From Bacillota bacterium (GTDB lineage Bacteria; Bacillota; Sulfobacillia; Sulfobacillales; Sulfobacillaceae), in assembly GCA_021820485.1 (NCBI GenBank), contig JAKADO010000016.1:1-41592 (forward strand): a DNA stretch of 41,592 bases, written 5' to 3'. Below are positions 24,995 to 33,846 of the stretch, piece by piece (the first letter of the stretch is position 1; each line of letters starts with the position of its first letter). Position numbers and translations under genes: made by a program. The notes under the pieces were generated by a model. That model made no database searches. It was not told the origin of the DNA and was given only the letters and a program-made list of their open reading frames with translations.

Positions 24995-26501
24995 GGCGCA
25001 GATTGCCATGGTCATGAATCTCGACAAGTGCATCGGGTGCCATACCTGCAGCGTCACCTGCAAGAATACCTGGACCAATCGTCCTGGCGCGGAGTACATG
25101 TGGTTCAACAACGTGGAGACGCGGCCCGGGCCGGGCTATCCGCAAGAGTGGGAAAATCAGGACCGGTACCGTGGGGGATGGACCGTATCGGGGGGCAAGT
25201 TAAAGCTCCGTTCAGGGGGCCCCCTGGCGAAGTTGGCCACAATTTTCTACAACCCGCATTTGCCCACTATTGATGACTACTATGAGCCCTGGACGTACGA
25301 TTACCAAACTCTGGTGAACAGTCCGCATCGCGAGCATCAGCCCATTGCTCGGCCCCATTCGCTCTTGACTGGAGAGGTGATGGAGAAGCCGGAATGGGGC
25401 CCCAACTGGGATGACGACTTGGCTGGTGGTCCTGAAATCGCGCCGCGCGATCCGAACCTCAAGGGCTTGACTCAGCATGTGGCTTTTGAGTACGAACAGG
25501 CATTTATGATGTATCTCCCAAGGATCTGCAACCATTGCCTCAATCCTGCCTGTGTAGCCTCGTGCCCGTCGGGGGCGATGTACAAGCGGGAAGAAGACGG
25601 GATTGTGCTGGTGGACCAGGACGCCTGTCGCGGGTGGCGGTTCTGTGTGAGTGCTTGCCCGTACAAGAAGGTCTATTTCAACTGGAATACCCACAAGGCG
25701 GAGAAGTGCAACTTCTGCTATCCGCGCATCGAGGCGGGGCTGCCGACGGTCTGCTCGGAAACGTGCGTGGGCCGCATTCGTTATTTAGGTCCAATTTTGT
25801 ACGATGCGGATCGGGTGATGGCGGCGGCATCCGTGGAAGATCCCCGAGCGGTCTACGAAGCGCAGTTGGGCGTGTTTTTGAACCCATATGATCCGGAGGT
25901 CATTCGCGAGGCGCGCCAGCAGGGAATTCCGGAAGCATGGATTGAGGGGGCGCAGAATTCGCCGGTCTACAAGATGGCCATCGAATGGAAGATTGCCCTG
26001 CCGCTGCACCCCGAGTATCGAACCCTGCCCATGGTGTGGTATGTGCCACCTTTGAGCCCCATGATGAATCATCTCGCGAACGAGTACAGCATGGCGACAG
26101 ACGCTTACCTGACGGCAGTGGACAGCATGCGGATCCCGATGGAATATCTCGCCTCCATTCTCTCGGCGGGAGACGTGGAGCCGGTGAGGCGTTCGCTTCT
26201 CCGACTGACGGCCATGCGCGCTGCTATGCGAGAAAAAAACATGGGGAGCGATAGCGGCGCCCTCTCTTCAAGCCAACTGCTGAAGGAAGCAGGACTGAGC
26301 CTCTCCCAAGTGGACGATATGGCCCGCTTACTAGCTGTGGCGAAGCATGGGGAACGGTTTGTCATCCCCACGGGGAACCGCAATCGTGACGAAAACTTGG
26401 AGTATGCCCAGGGCGCCTGTAGCTTGGAGGAACTGGCGCCGCCTGAGGGCATCATGCCTCCGGCTCGACTTATGGAACTCAAAAACAATGGCGCCAAATA
26501 G
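24984..26501 (+). CDS. narH: Respiratory nitrate reductase beta subunit
   Basis: Electron-transfer subunit of 505 residues with four iron-sulfur clusters. Ligands appear in order C16, C19, C22, C26; C182, C185, C190, C194; C215, (W218), C221, C225; and C242, C245, C257, C261. Tryptophan 218 replaces a cysteine, as in E. coli NarH, giving the [3Fe-4S] cluster that talks to NarI. TTG start with AAGGAGG nine bases upstream. It passes electrons from NarI haems to NarG. Confidence 0.97.
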   Translation: MKIKAQIAMVMNLDKCIGCHTCSVTCKNTWTNRPGAEYMWFNNVETRPGPGYPQEWENQDRYRGGWTVSGGKLKLRSGGPLAKLATIFYNPHLPTIDDYYEPWTYDYQTLVNSPHREHQPIARPHSLLTGEVMEKPEWGPNWDDDLAGGPEIAPRDPNLKGLTQHVAFEYEQAFMMYLPRICNHCLNPACVASCPSGAMYKREEDGIVLVDQDACRGWRFCVSACPYKKVYFNWNTHKAEKCNFCYPRIEAGLPTVCSETCVGRIRYLGPILYDADRVMAAASVEDPRAVYEAQLGVFLNPYDPEVIREARQQGIPEAWIEGAQNSPVYKMAIEWKIALPLHPEYRTLPMVWYVPPLSPMMNHLANEYSMATDAYLTAVDSMRIPMEYLASILSAGDVEPVRRSLLRLTAMRAAMREKNMGSDSGALSSSQLLKEAGLSLSQVDDMARLLAVAKHGERFVIPTGNRNRDENLEYAQGACSLEELAPPEGIMPPARLMELKNNGAK

Positions 26502-26518
26502 CGGGAAGGAGGCCGTCA

Positions 26519-27085
26519 ATGCGAGACCAGGAACGCCTGGTGTTGAAGCTTGTTGCAGGCCTGTTGGATTACCCCGGCCATCCGGCATTCTGGATGCGCC
26601 TTCGGGAACACGCATCCTTGGCGGAGGAAGCGGATGCACGGCTTGGGGCAGTGTCGAAGGCATTGCAGCGTGTTGTTCCGATCGAGCTCGAGAAGCTCTA
26701 TGTCGCAGCGTTTGACTTTGATCCCAAGGGGTCTCTGTACGTCACGGCCCACGAACTGGGGGACTCCCGCGATCGGGGGCAGGCGTTGATCGAGTTGACA
26801 GAACTGTGCCAGAAGGCCGGTTATGACGTGCCGGACGACCAATTGGCGGACTATCTTCCTTTGTTGCTCGAGCTCATGGCGGTGTATCCGGATTCCGTAG
26901 CATCGTTAGCGGAGCGGGTGTCCTCGATGGCAGGGCGGATAGCCGAGCACCTCGGGCCTGACCATCTGTATCGACCGCTGTTTGACCTGATTCAGGAAAC
27001 GCTGGGTCGGCCCAATGCAGCGGACGTACCCAGCGTTGAGGAACACCCGGACTTGGTGGATTTGCCCTATCCCATAGAGTACTAA
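26519..27085 (+). CDS. narJ: Nitrate reductase chaperone
   Basis: A 188-residue all-helical protein of the NarJ/TorD family. Typical parts are LLDYPGHPAFW near residue 16, YVAAFDFDPKGSLYVTAHELGD at about 60-81 (the F-D-...-LYLT-H signature), and DQLADYLPLLLELM near 107. It holds apo-NarG, coordinates insertion of FS0 and molybdenum cofactor, and is absent from the final complex. ATG with AAGGAGG six bases upstream. It lies in the usual order between narH and narI. Confidence 0.93.
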   Translation: MRDQERLVLKLVAGLLDYPGHPAFWMRLREHASLAEEADARLGAVSKALQRVVPIELEKLYVAAFDFDPKGSLYVTAHELGDSRDRGQALIELTELCQKAGYDVPDDQLADYLPLLLELMAVYPDSVASLAERVSSMAGRIAEHLGPDHLYRPLFDLIQETLGRPNAADVPSVEEHPDLVDLPYPIEY

Positions 27086-27116
27086 GTGGTGAACCCAAAC
27101 AGGAAAGGAACGTGTC

Positions 27117-27815
27117 ATGAATCAATTTTGGTGGCTTATCTATCCTTACCTTGCGCTGGTTTTGATGATTGCGGGAAGTCTCTACCGTTACGCGCACAAC
27201 CCCATGAGTTGGGGATCTAGGTCGAGTGAATTGCTGGAGAAGCGTTGGTTGAAGTGGGGCAGTCAATTGTTTCACTGGGGAATTTTATTAGTCATCATCG
27301 GCCATGTCATGGGGCTCTTGGTGCCCTTAAGCGCGTATCAGGCCGTGGGGATTTCGGCGAAGTTTTACCATCAGAACGCGGACATTCTGGGCGGCATCGC
27401 CGGTCTTATGACTTGGGTGGGCCTTCTGATTCTGCTTCTTCGGCGATTCGGCAACATCCGGGTGCGCCGGAACTCCAGCTTGTCGGATATGGTGGCGTTG
27501 GTGCTGCTTTTCATTGTCGTGACCACAGGAGACTTTCTAACCATCGTACGAAACAACCTGGTGGGTCCGTACGAGTACCGCGCTACGGTTGGGCCCTGGT
27601 TTCGGGGATTGCTGGTCCTGCACCCGAATGCGTCACTCATGGCACACGTTCCGGTTCTGTTCCAGATCCATATCATTTTGGCGTTTCTGCTGTTTGCCAT
27701 CTCTCCATTCACGCGACTGGTGCACATCTGGAGCCTCCCGCTCGCGTACTTGCGCCGCGTTCCCATTCAATACCGGGATCGCGAACAGTACCGTTACCGC
27801 CACACGTCGGGATAA
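27117..27815 (+). CDS. narI: Nitrate reductase gamma subunit, cytochrome b
   Basis: Membrane subunit of 232 residues with five helices and two b haems, oxidising quinol and passing electrons to NarH. Haem ligands are the histidine pairs H53 and H63 in helix 2 (FHWGILLVIIGHVMG) and H185 and H203 in helix 5, matching E. coli positions. ATG with AAAGGA upstream. Last classical gene of narGHJI; two further genes, a Spo0E-like phosphatase and lipA, follow closely. Confidence 0.96.
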   Translation: MNQFWWLIYPYLALVLMIAGSLYRYAHNPMSWGSRSSELLEKRWLKWGSQLFHWGILLVIIGHVMGLLVPLSAYQAVGISAKFYHQNADILGGIAGLMTWVGLLILLLRRFGNIRVRRNSSLSDMVALVLLFIVVTTGDFLTIVRNNLVGPYEYRATVGPWFRGLLVLHPNASLMAHVPVLFQIHIILAFLLFAISPFTRLVHIWSLPLAYLRRVPIQYRDREQYRYRHTSG

Positions 27816-27832
27816 GCGGGGAGGAATCGGGG

Positions 27833-28033
27833 ATGTGGTCAGGCCAGCCGAAGGCCCAGGCGGCGTACCTGGACCGGATTGAATATTTGCGGGGGCGCCT
27901 CATGGCGTCTGTCGAACAGTATGGGGATTTGCAGCATCCCGAGGTGCTGCGACTGAGTCGGATTCTTGATCGCTTTGTGATTCTGGCAGTGAGCCATGAT
28001 TCATCCGGGAGAGTGAGCATCTGTGCAGTCTGA
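27833..28033 (+). CDS. Spo0E-like aspartyl-phosphate phosphatase
   Basis: A 66-residue protein. The core reads YLDRIEYLRGRLMASVEQYG, then HPEVLRLSRILDRFVI, which matches the two-helix Spo0E fold: I-x3-R/K...L, then the S-x2-LD signature (LSRILD, residues 45-50) whose Ser and Asp are hallmarks of the family. These proteins dephosphorylate Spo0A-P or related response regulators and so delay sporulation. ATG with GGGGAGG eight bases upstream; the gene begins 18 bases after narI and overlaps lipA by eleven bases. Its presence marks the host as a spore-forming Firmicute and suggests that nitrate respiration represses sporulation. Small size means the call rests on the motif. Confidence 0.72.
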   Translation: MWSGQPKAQAAYLDRIEYLRGRLMASVEQYGDLQHPEVLRLSRILDRFVILAVSHDSSGRVSICAV

Positions 28034-28904
28034 AAAGCCTGAACGGCCATCGTGGCTAACCATTAAGGCCATACCGGGACCGAACTACCACCGGTTGAAG
28101 AGCATCATGCGCGGACACACGCTTCACACGGTTTGCGAGGAAGCCAGGTGTCCCAACATATTCGAGTGTTGGGAACAGGAAAAAACAGCCACCTTCATGA
28201 TTTTGGGGGACACCTGCACGAGGAACTGCCGCTTCTGCGCGGTGAAGAGCGGGCGGCCGGGCGGTGGGGTGGATTGGGAGGAGCCTGGCCGCGTGGCCGC
28301 GGCAGTCGCCGACATGCAGCTTGACCACGTGGTCATTACCAGCGTCGACCGGGATGACTTGCCGGACGGCGGCGCCCAGATGTTCGCGGTGACGGTTCAA
28401 GCAATTCGGGAAAAATCGCCCCACTGTCAGGTTGAGTTGCTGATTCCGGATTTTGCGGGCGATGAGGACGCGTTGGCCGCTGTCGTGGGCCAGCGGCCCG
28501 AATTGCTGGATCATAACATCGAGACGGTGCGGCGCTTAACGCCTCGGGTGCGCTCGCGGGCTACTTATGAACGCTCGCTGGGGGTGTTGCGCCACGCGAA
28601 AGCAATCCGGCCGCAGCAACGCACCAAGTCCAGCCTTATGGTTGGGGTGGGCGAGTCCTGGGATGAACTGCTGCAAACGCTGGATGATTTGAGAACCGCC
28701 GACGTGGACGTCGTGACCATAGGGCAGTACCTACGGCCCACATCGCGGCAAATGGCCGTGGTTCGCTATTACACCCCCGAAGAGTTTGAGCGGCTCCGCA
28801 ATGAGGGGCTGAAGCGTGGATTTTTGCACGTAGAGTCCGGTCCCTTGGTTCGTACGTCCTATCATGCGGCCCGGCAGGCGCGCGACGTCGTGATTTCGGA
28901 ATAG
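28023..28904 (+). CDS. lipA: Lipoyl synthase
   Basis: Radical-SAM enzyme of 293 residues that inserts two sulfurs into octanoyl groups on lipoyl domains. The auxiliary cluster ligands C38, C43 and C49 (CEEARC, then C) and the SAM-cluster ligands C65, C69 and C72 (CTRNCRFC) are present. The C-terminal VRTSYHA carries the serine ligand of the auxiliary cluster. GTG start overlapping the Spo0E-like gene, with GGGAGAG upstream. Its place at the end of a nar operon is unusual; it may secure lipoylation for pyruvate or glycine dehydrogenases during nitrate respiration. No terminator is evident after it. Confidence 0.95.
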   Translation: MQSEKPERPSWLTIKAIPGPNYHRLKSIMRGHTLHTVCEEARCPNIFECWEQEKTATFMILGDTCTRNCRFCAVKSGRPGGGVDWEEPGRVAAAVADMQLDHVVITSVDRDDLPDGGAQMFAVTVQAIREKSPHCQVELLIPDFAGDEDALAAVVGQRPELLDHNIETVRRLTPRVRSRATYERSLGVLRHAKAIRPQQRTKSSLMVGVGESWDELLQTLDDLRTADVDVVTIGQYLRPTSRQMAVVRYYTPEEFERLRNEGLKRGFLHVESGPLVRTSYHAARQARDVVISE

Positions 28905-28938
28905 ACCCCCCGGTGTGACGTTGTGAGCCGCCAAGGCC

Positions 28939-28981
28939 CGTGATCGAGATCACGGTTTGTGCGGCGTTCGATGGGTAAATT
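28939..28981 (+). promoter_or_regulatory. CRP/FNR-type box and -10 for the formate dehydrogenase operon
   Basis: CCGTGATcgagATCACGG at 28938-28955 is a perfect 7-base inverted repeat. TAAATT at 28976-28981 lies 36 bases after the first G of GTGA. Confidence 0.72.
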
Positions 28982-29027
28982 GGCGGAACAAAGGACTTGC
29001 AAGACTTTCTGGTGAGGAGGAATGCTC

Positions 29028-30941
29028 TTGAAAAACAAGCAAGGTGGGCCTGGACGGCGGCAGGCGCGGCTGACGCAACCGCTAATCCGCAGAGATGGGC
29101 GTCTGGAGCTGGCCAGCTGGGATGAGGCACTGAGATATGCGGCAGAGGTGTTTGGTCGTATTCGGGACACCTCTGGAAGCGACGCCTTGGCGGTTTTCAG
29201 CTGTTCCAAGGCGACAAATGAATTGAATTACTTAGCGTCGAAGTTTGCCCGGGGTGTTTTTGGGACCAACAATATTGACTCATGCAACCGCACGTGACAC
29301 GCTCCATCGGTTGTGGGTCTCACAACCGTGTTTGGTGCAGGTGGGGGGACCATCGCCTACGAGGACTTCCATAAGACGGACTTTATTCTCCTAGTTGGCG
29401 CCAATGTGGCGGAAGCTCACCCCATCATTTTCCATCATGTGATGAAAGGCGTACGCCGGGGGGCGGAGCTGGTTGTGGTCGATCCCCGGAAAAATCTCAC
29501 CACCCGCCGAGCGCATGAACATTTGGCGCTGCGCGTGGGGTCCGACATCGCCCTCTTGAATGCGATGGCGCATGTAATTATTCGCGACGGTCTCCAGCGC
29601 CGGGACTTCATCGGGAGGGCCACAACAGGCTTCGACGTCTATCGAAAGAGCGTAGCGGACTGGACGCCGGCGCGCGCGGAAGCGATCACTGGCATCCCAG
29701 CAGATCGGATTGAGTCCGTGGCGCATCGTTTTGCTGAAGCGGACGGCGCGATTATTGGTTGGACGCTTGGCATCACCGAGCATCACAATGCCGTAAACAA
29801 TGTGTATGCGTTGGTCAACTTGGCACTTTTGACGGGCAATGTTGGCCGGCCGGGGACCGGACTAAGTCCTTTCCGGGGCCAAAACAATGTGCAGGGCGGA
29901 GGGGATATGGGGGCATTGCCCAACCGGCTGCCGGGATATCAGGACTTGACGGACTCCGAAGTGCGTCGGAAATTTGAGCAAGCTTGGGGTGTTTCGATTG
30001 ATCCGCTCCCAGGGCTTGATCAGTCGCAGATGTTTGAAGCGATGGGCCGCAAGGATCTAACCGGACTATATGTCATCGGAGAAAATCCCATTCAGTCGGA
30101 AGCCAACAGCAACCACATCAAACGGCTTTTTCAAGATCTCGAGGCGCTGGTGGTACAAGACATCTTCCTGACACCCACGGCGGAAATCGCCGACGTGGTG
30201 CTTCCGGCACGGGTCTCATTCGCTGAAAGTGAAGGCACCTTCGTTAACAGTGAACGTCGAGTTCAACGCGTACGCGCCGCCCGACAGGCACCGGGTGAAG
30301 CGCAGGACGATATTTGGATTATCACCGCGTTGGCCCGTGCCATGGGTCATCCGTGGACGTTCTTGAGCGCGGCTGAAGTCTTTGATGAAATGCGGTTGTT
30401 AGCTCCCAATTTTCGCGGCATGTCCTATGAGCGGCTCGACCGCGAAGGCGGACTGCAATGGCCATGCCCGGCCGACGGGCATCCCGGTTCTGTGCGGCTT
30501 CACGAAAGGCTTTGGCAGGACAGCCCGGGACGGCCGGCGCCTTTTATGCCCGTCGACTGGGAGCCCGTGGCAGAACAGCCTACCGCAGAATTTCCATTTA
30601 CCTTGACGACGGGTCGCCGACTAGCCTTTTTCAATACCGGCGTGCAAACCCAGCACTATCCCCACCCGGATCAAACCGGCGAGCGTCTAGACATCAACCC
30701 TGCCGACGCGGCGAATCTGCATGTGATCGAGGGGCAAGCGGTCCGGGTCCGGTCGCAGCGGGGTTCCGTCACTGTACCAATCCATCTCACGGACTCCGTC
30801 AATCCGGGAACCGTGTTTTTGAGCTTTCACTTTTCGGATGACGTGCCGACGAATGTTTTGGCGCTCGATGCCACAGACCCGGTTGCCGGCACGGCGGAGT
30901 TTAAGGCCGCCGCCGTGGCCATCGAAATCGAGACAGCATGA
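29028..30941 (+). CDS. fdhA: Formate dehydrogenase alpha subunit, catalytic part, with in-frame UGA read as selenocysteine
   Basis: Molybdopterin/tungstopterin catalytic domain of an NAD-linked formate dehydrogenase, 637 residues if UGA at 29295-29297 is read through. The codon sits in the active-site motif as NNIDSCNRT-U-HAPSVVGL, exactly where FdhF-type enzymes have Sec or Cys followed by His. The same frame runs on to 30941 with full conservation, ending in the typical pterin-binding domain (LDATDPVAGTAEFK). The N-terminal [4Fe-4S] domain of FdhA is missing: the protein begins just before RLTQPLIRRDGR. That domain is found at the end of the operon (32724). TTG at 29028 has GAGGAGG seven bases upstream; ATG at 29022 is too close to it. 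The next gene overlaps by four bases. Confidence 0.9.
29295..29328 (+). promoter_or_regulatory. UGA selenocysteine codon and SECIS-like hairpin
   Basis: The UGA is followed after ten bases by a perfect 8-base stem, CGGTTGTG / CACAACCG (29308-29315, 29321-29328), with apical loop GGTCT. E. coli fdhF has the same GGUCU loop at a closely similar distance. Unlike E. coli, the upper stem has no bulged U because the opposite strand has an extra A. Confidence 0.85.
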
Positions 30942-31471
30942 ACCATAATTCGGAAGGAAGCGGCGCGGTGACAGCGCATTCAAGAGATGAGGAAGGGGGG
31001 GTGACGGAGTTGCAAGCGGAGGAACATGAGATAGTTGTGGGCATTGTATCGCGATTTCCTAGACAGCGCACGTGGCTGTTGCCCGTGCTCTGGCAGGTAG
31101 TGGAGGAGCTGGGGTGGTTGAACCCAGACCGCATTGAATGGATCTCGGAGGCCCTAAACGTCCCGTATGCCGAAATTTACGGGGTGGCCTCCTTTTATAG
31201 TCTGTTTCGCTGGGAGCCGAGTGCAGGACCCGAAGTGCATGTGTGCACGGATGTCATGTGCACACTGAAATCGGGGGACAGTCTGTACGATGACTTGACA
31301 CGAGCGTCCGTTGACCAGACGTTTACGGTCGCCTCGGTGACCTGTTTGGGGCGCTGTGATGCGGCTCCAGCCTGTTTGGTGAACTACGAGCCAGTGGAAA
31401 ACGCGACCATTGCGGAGGTTTTGGAGCGACTGCGTACCCTCGCGGTCGAGAAGGGCGGCGAACAGTCATGA
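30938..31471 (+). CDS. NAD-linked formate dehydrogenase gamma subunit (NuoE-like)
   Basis: A 177-residue protein with a polar N-terminal 30 residues and a NuoE/FdsG thioredoxin-like [2Fe-2S] domain. Ligands are C103 and C108, then C136 and C140 (CLGRC). The helical part with VPYAEIYGVASFYSLF is characteristic. ATG overlaps the catalytic subunit stop (ATGA). It relays electrons between FMN/NAD subunit and the rest in NAD-dependent formate dehydrogenases and hydrogenases. Confidence 0.9.
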   Translation: MNHNSEGSGAVTAHSRDEEGGVTELQAEEHEIVVGIVSRFPRQRTWLLPVLWQVVEELGWLNPDRIEWISEALNVPYAEIYGVASFYSLFRWEPSAGPEVHVCTDVMCTLKSGDSLYDDLTRASVDQTFTVASVTCLGRCDAAPACLVNYEPVENATIAEVLERLRTLAVEKGGEQS

Positions 31472-32694
31472 TCTATCGCCTCTTTCCCAATCCGGAGCTG
31501 GAATTGGCGACCGCTCCCGCCTCGCGTGAGCGGTTGGTTGAGCGAGGGTTCGAGAGAGCCTACGAGAATGCGCAGGAGATAGGGTCGGATACGGTGATTC
31601 AACACATCCAGGCCATTCGTCTGGGCGGCCGCGGAGGGGCGGCATTCCCCACTGCTCGGAAATGGCTGTCGGTTAAAAATGAAGCCGAGTCCATCAAGTA
31701 CGTGGTGATGAATGCGGATGAAAGCGAGCCCGGCACCTTCAAGGATCGTGAACTTCTCCTCCGGGACCCATTGGGACCGCTGACCGGCCTTTTGATCGCC
31801 GCCTCTGCGGTGGGCGCGCAGCAAGCCTATGTATACGTGCGCGGGGAATACCGCGATGTGGAAATCCGCATTCAAGAGGCTATCACAGTGCTCGCCGAGG
31901 CGGGCTGGATTGGCCCCGGGAAAGTCTCAATTGACGTGCGGCGCGGGGCGGGCGCCTATATTGCGGGTGAGGAAACTGCACTATTCAACAGCATTGAAGG
32001 ATACCGTCCGGAGCCGCGCGTGAAGCCTCCCTATCCCACGGCACAAGGCCTCTTTCATAAGCCGACATTGATTCAAAATGTTGAGACGCTGGCCAACATA
32101 GCCCTCTTGTTTGCTCATGACGTGGATTGGTTCCGAGCAGTCGGAACCGATGCAACGCCGGGCACCAAGCTCGTGGCGTTGAGTGGGCATGTCGCCAATC
32201 CGGGGGTTTACGAAGTTCCCTTTGGCATTGAGCTCGGTGCGCTCATCGGCGATGGCCAATATGGCGGCGGAACAGGCACGGGCAGGCCCCTTAAGGCCGT
32301 GTTGATGGGGGGCGCAGCCGGGACTTTTATTACCCCGCAGGAAGCATTTGAGGCGCGTCTTGACTACCCCGATTTGGCAAAATTTGGAGCAGGCGTCGGC
32401 TCGGGTGCCATCATGCTGTTTGACTCTACGGCCGACTTAGGCCGCATCCTCACGGGTCTCGCTCGGTTCTTCGCGGATGAGTCATGCGGCCAATGTGTGC
32501 CCTGCCGCATCGGCACCAAACGGATCCTCGAGCTTTTGGAGACCCAGCGCTTGTGGGATCGTCGCGCCGATCTCAAGGATTTGGCCACAGCGATGACCGA
32601 TGCATCTATCTGCGGGCTAGGGCAAACCGCGGCAAATGCTTTGGTGTCCGCGATGAATCGGCCGTCCCTCTGGAATGAGCCCGCCGCGCTATGA
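31468..32694 (+). CDS. NAD-linked formate dehydrogenase beta subunit (NuoF-like, FMN/NAD)
   Basis: A 408-residue NuoF-type protein lacking the extra N-terminal thioredoxin-like domain of FdsB. FMN-binding GGRGGAAFPTARKW starts near residue 53, NAD-binding GAGAYIAGEETAL is at about 160-172, and the [4Fe-4S] ligands are C340, C343, C346 and C382 (ESCGQCVPCRIGT, SICG). It reduces NAD+ with electrons from formate. The ATG overlaps the gamma stop and the operon order is alpha-catalytic, gamma, beta, alpha-N. Presence of this subunit shows that the enzyme is NAD-linked rather than membrane or hydrogenlyase type. Confidence 0.93.
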   Translation: MIYRLFPNPELELATAPASRERLVERGFERAYENAQEIGSDTVIQHIQAIRLGGRGGAAFPTARKWLSVKNEAESIKYVVMNADESEPGTFKDRELLLRDPLGPLTGLLIAASAVGAQQAYVYVRGEYRDVEIRIQEAITVLAEAGWIGPGKVSIDVRRGAGAYIAGEETALFNSIEGYRPEPRVKPPYPTAQGLFHKPTLIQNVETLANIALLFAHDVDWFRAVGTDATPGTKLVALSGHVANPGVYEVPFGIELGALIGDGQYGGGTGTGRPLKAVLMGGAAGTFITPQEAFEARLDYPDLAKFGAGVGSGAIMLFDSTADLGRILTGLARFFADESCGQCVPCRIGTKRILELLETQRLWDRRADLKDLATAMTDASICGLGQTAANALVSAMNRPSLWNEPAAL

Positions 32695-32723
32695 CCCAAG
32701 ACACAAAGAAAGGGGATGATGGT

Positions 32724-33602
32724 ATGGCAAAGGCCATGGAAGGGGAGTCTGCTCGGATGCTTCATCTCACCATTGACGGTGTGTCAATCAATGTGCCGGC
32801 GGGAACGACTGTATTGGAGGCTGCCCGCGGCATGGGGGAATACGTGCCGACGTTGTGCTGGCACCCCAATCTCACGCCAGCAAACGCGTGCCGGGCGTGC
32901 GTCGTCGAGATTGAGGGGAGTCGAGCCCTGGTCTCCTCGTGTTCGCGCCAAGCAGAAGACGGCATGGTGGTGAAAACCAAGACGGAGCGCGTTCATAATG
33001 CGCGCCAGGTGATCGCCGAATTGCTGACGTCGACCAACAATACGGCCTCGGCGGGCGACCTTCAGGAATTGGTGTCGCATACGGCGGCCAACACGCTGCG
33101 ATTTGCGGGCGGAGAAACCTGGGAGCAGCCGCTTCGGGATGACAACAACTTGTTTGTCCGGAATTACGATGCCTGCATTTTGTGTTATCGGTGCGTCGAA
33201 GCGTGCGGAGTGGATGTGCAGAACACCTTCGCGATTGCCGTTGCGGGGCGGGGGTTTGACGCCCATATCGATACGGGCTTCGATCGCCCGCTACCGGAGT
33301 CTGACTGTGTTTTTTGCGGCAATTGTGTCGAGGTGTGTCCGACAGGAGCCCTGTTGGACAAAAAGGAATACGAGTTACGGCAATCGGGGCGCTGGGAGGA
33401 ACAGGATATCACAACAACGCGGACGACCTGCTCTTACTGCGGTGTCGGTTGCGAGCTAGAACTGCATGTGATGGACAACCAAGTGGTGAAGGTCACGTCT
33501 CCGGAGGACAATCCCATTACGCACGGAATGCTCTGCGTGAAAGGGCGGTATGGTTACGAGTATGTCCAAGTGCACGAGGATATCACTGAACCGGCGCCAT
33601 AG
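32724..33602 (+). CDS. Separate N-terminal half of formate dehydrogenase alpha subunit (Fe-S relay plus pterin-site [4Fe-4S])
   Basis: A 292-residue iron-sulfur protein with NuoG-like order. [2Fe-2S]: C45, C56, C59, C73. Then two ferredoxin clusters: C151, C154, C157, C161 and C195, C198, C201, C205. Last, the pterin-site [4Fe-4S] motif C236, C239, C243, C271 (CSYCGVGC ... LCVKGRYGYEYV) followed by HEDITEP and stop. In usual FdhA proteins this leads straight into the catalytic domain, here encoded 3.7 kb upstream. The His-Cys3 cluster normally between the first and second domains is lost: the equivalent stretch (residues 101-115) has no Cys or His. ATG at 32724 has AAAGGGG eight bases upstream; ATG at 32691 overlaps the beta stop. 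Confidence 0.85.
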   Translation: MAKAMEGESARMLHLTIDGVSINVPAGTTVLEAARGMGEYVPTLCWHPNLTPANACRACVVEIEGSRALVSSCSRQAEDGMVVKTKTERVHNARQVIAELLTSTNNTASAGDLQELVSHTAANTLRFAGGETWEQPLRDDNNLFVRNYDACILCYRCVEACGVDVQNTFAIAVAGRGFDAHIDTGFDRPLPESDCVFCGNCVEVCPTGALLDKKEYELRQSGRWEEQDITTTRTTCSYCGVGCELELHVMDNQVVKVTSPEDNPITHGMLCVKGRYGYEYVQVHEDITEPAP

Positions 33603-33631
33603 TGTCTATGGATTCAGTCATGTTTCGTCAA

Positions 33632-33659
33632 CCCGCACCCGTTTTGGGGCGGGATTTTT
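33632..33659 (+). terminator. Rho-independent terminator of the formate dehydrogenase operon
   Basis: CCCGC-a-CCC pairs with GGG-GCGGG across a short TTTTG loop, with one bulged A; ATTTTT follows. The remaining 190 bases before the convergent gene hold no recognised element. Confidence 0.75.
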
Positions 33660-33846
33660 CTTCTTCCCAGGTGTTGTGAGGCCGCGTCATCGCAACGACC
33701 CGGCCGTCCCTGAATTATCCTCAAACAGACTAGGAAAAGGTGTGGAGCTTGAGCTTGCGGTCCGGTGGTGGAGCGAGCGGTCCTCCGTGGACAACACAGA
33801 GAGACGCTCGGGGGGCACCCTTCCGCTTCAGCCTCGTCTCGCTTCA

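Noticed and set aside
29022..29297. A short protein ending at TGA 29295-29297
   Set aside because: The UGA falls exactly at the Sec position of formate dehydrogenase, the frame continues with full conservation, and a SECIS-like hairpin follows.
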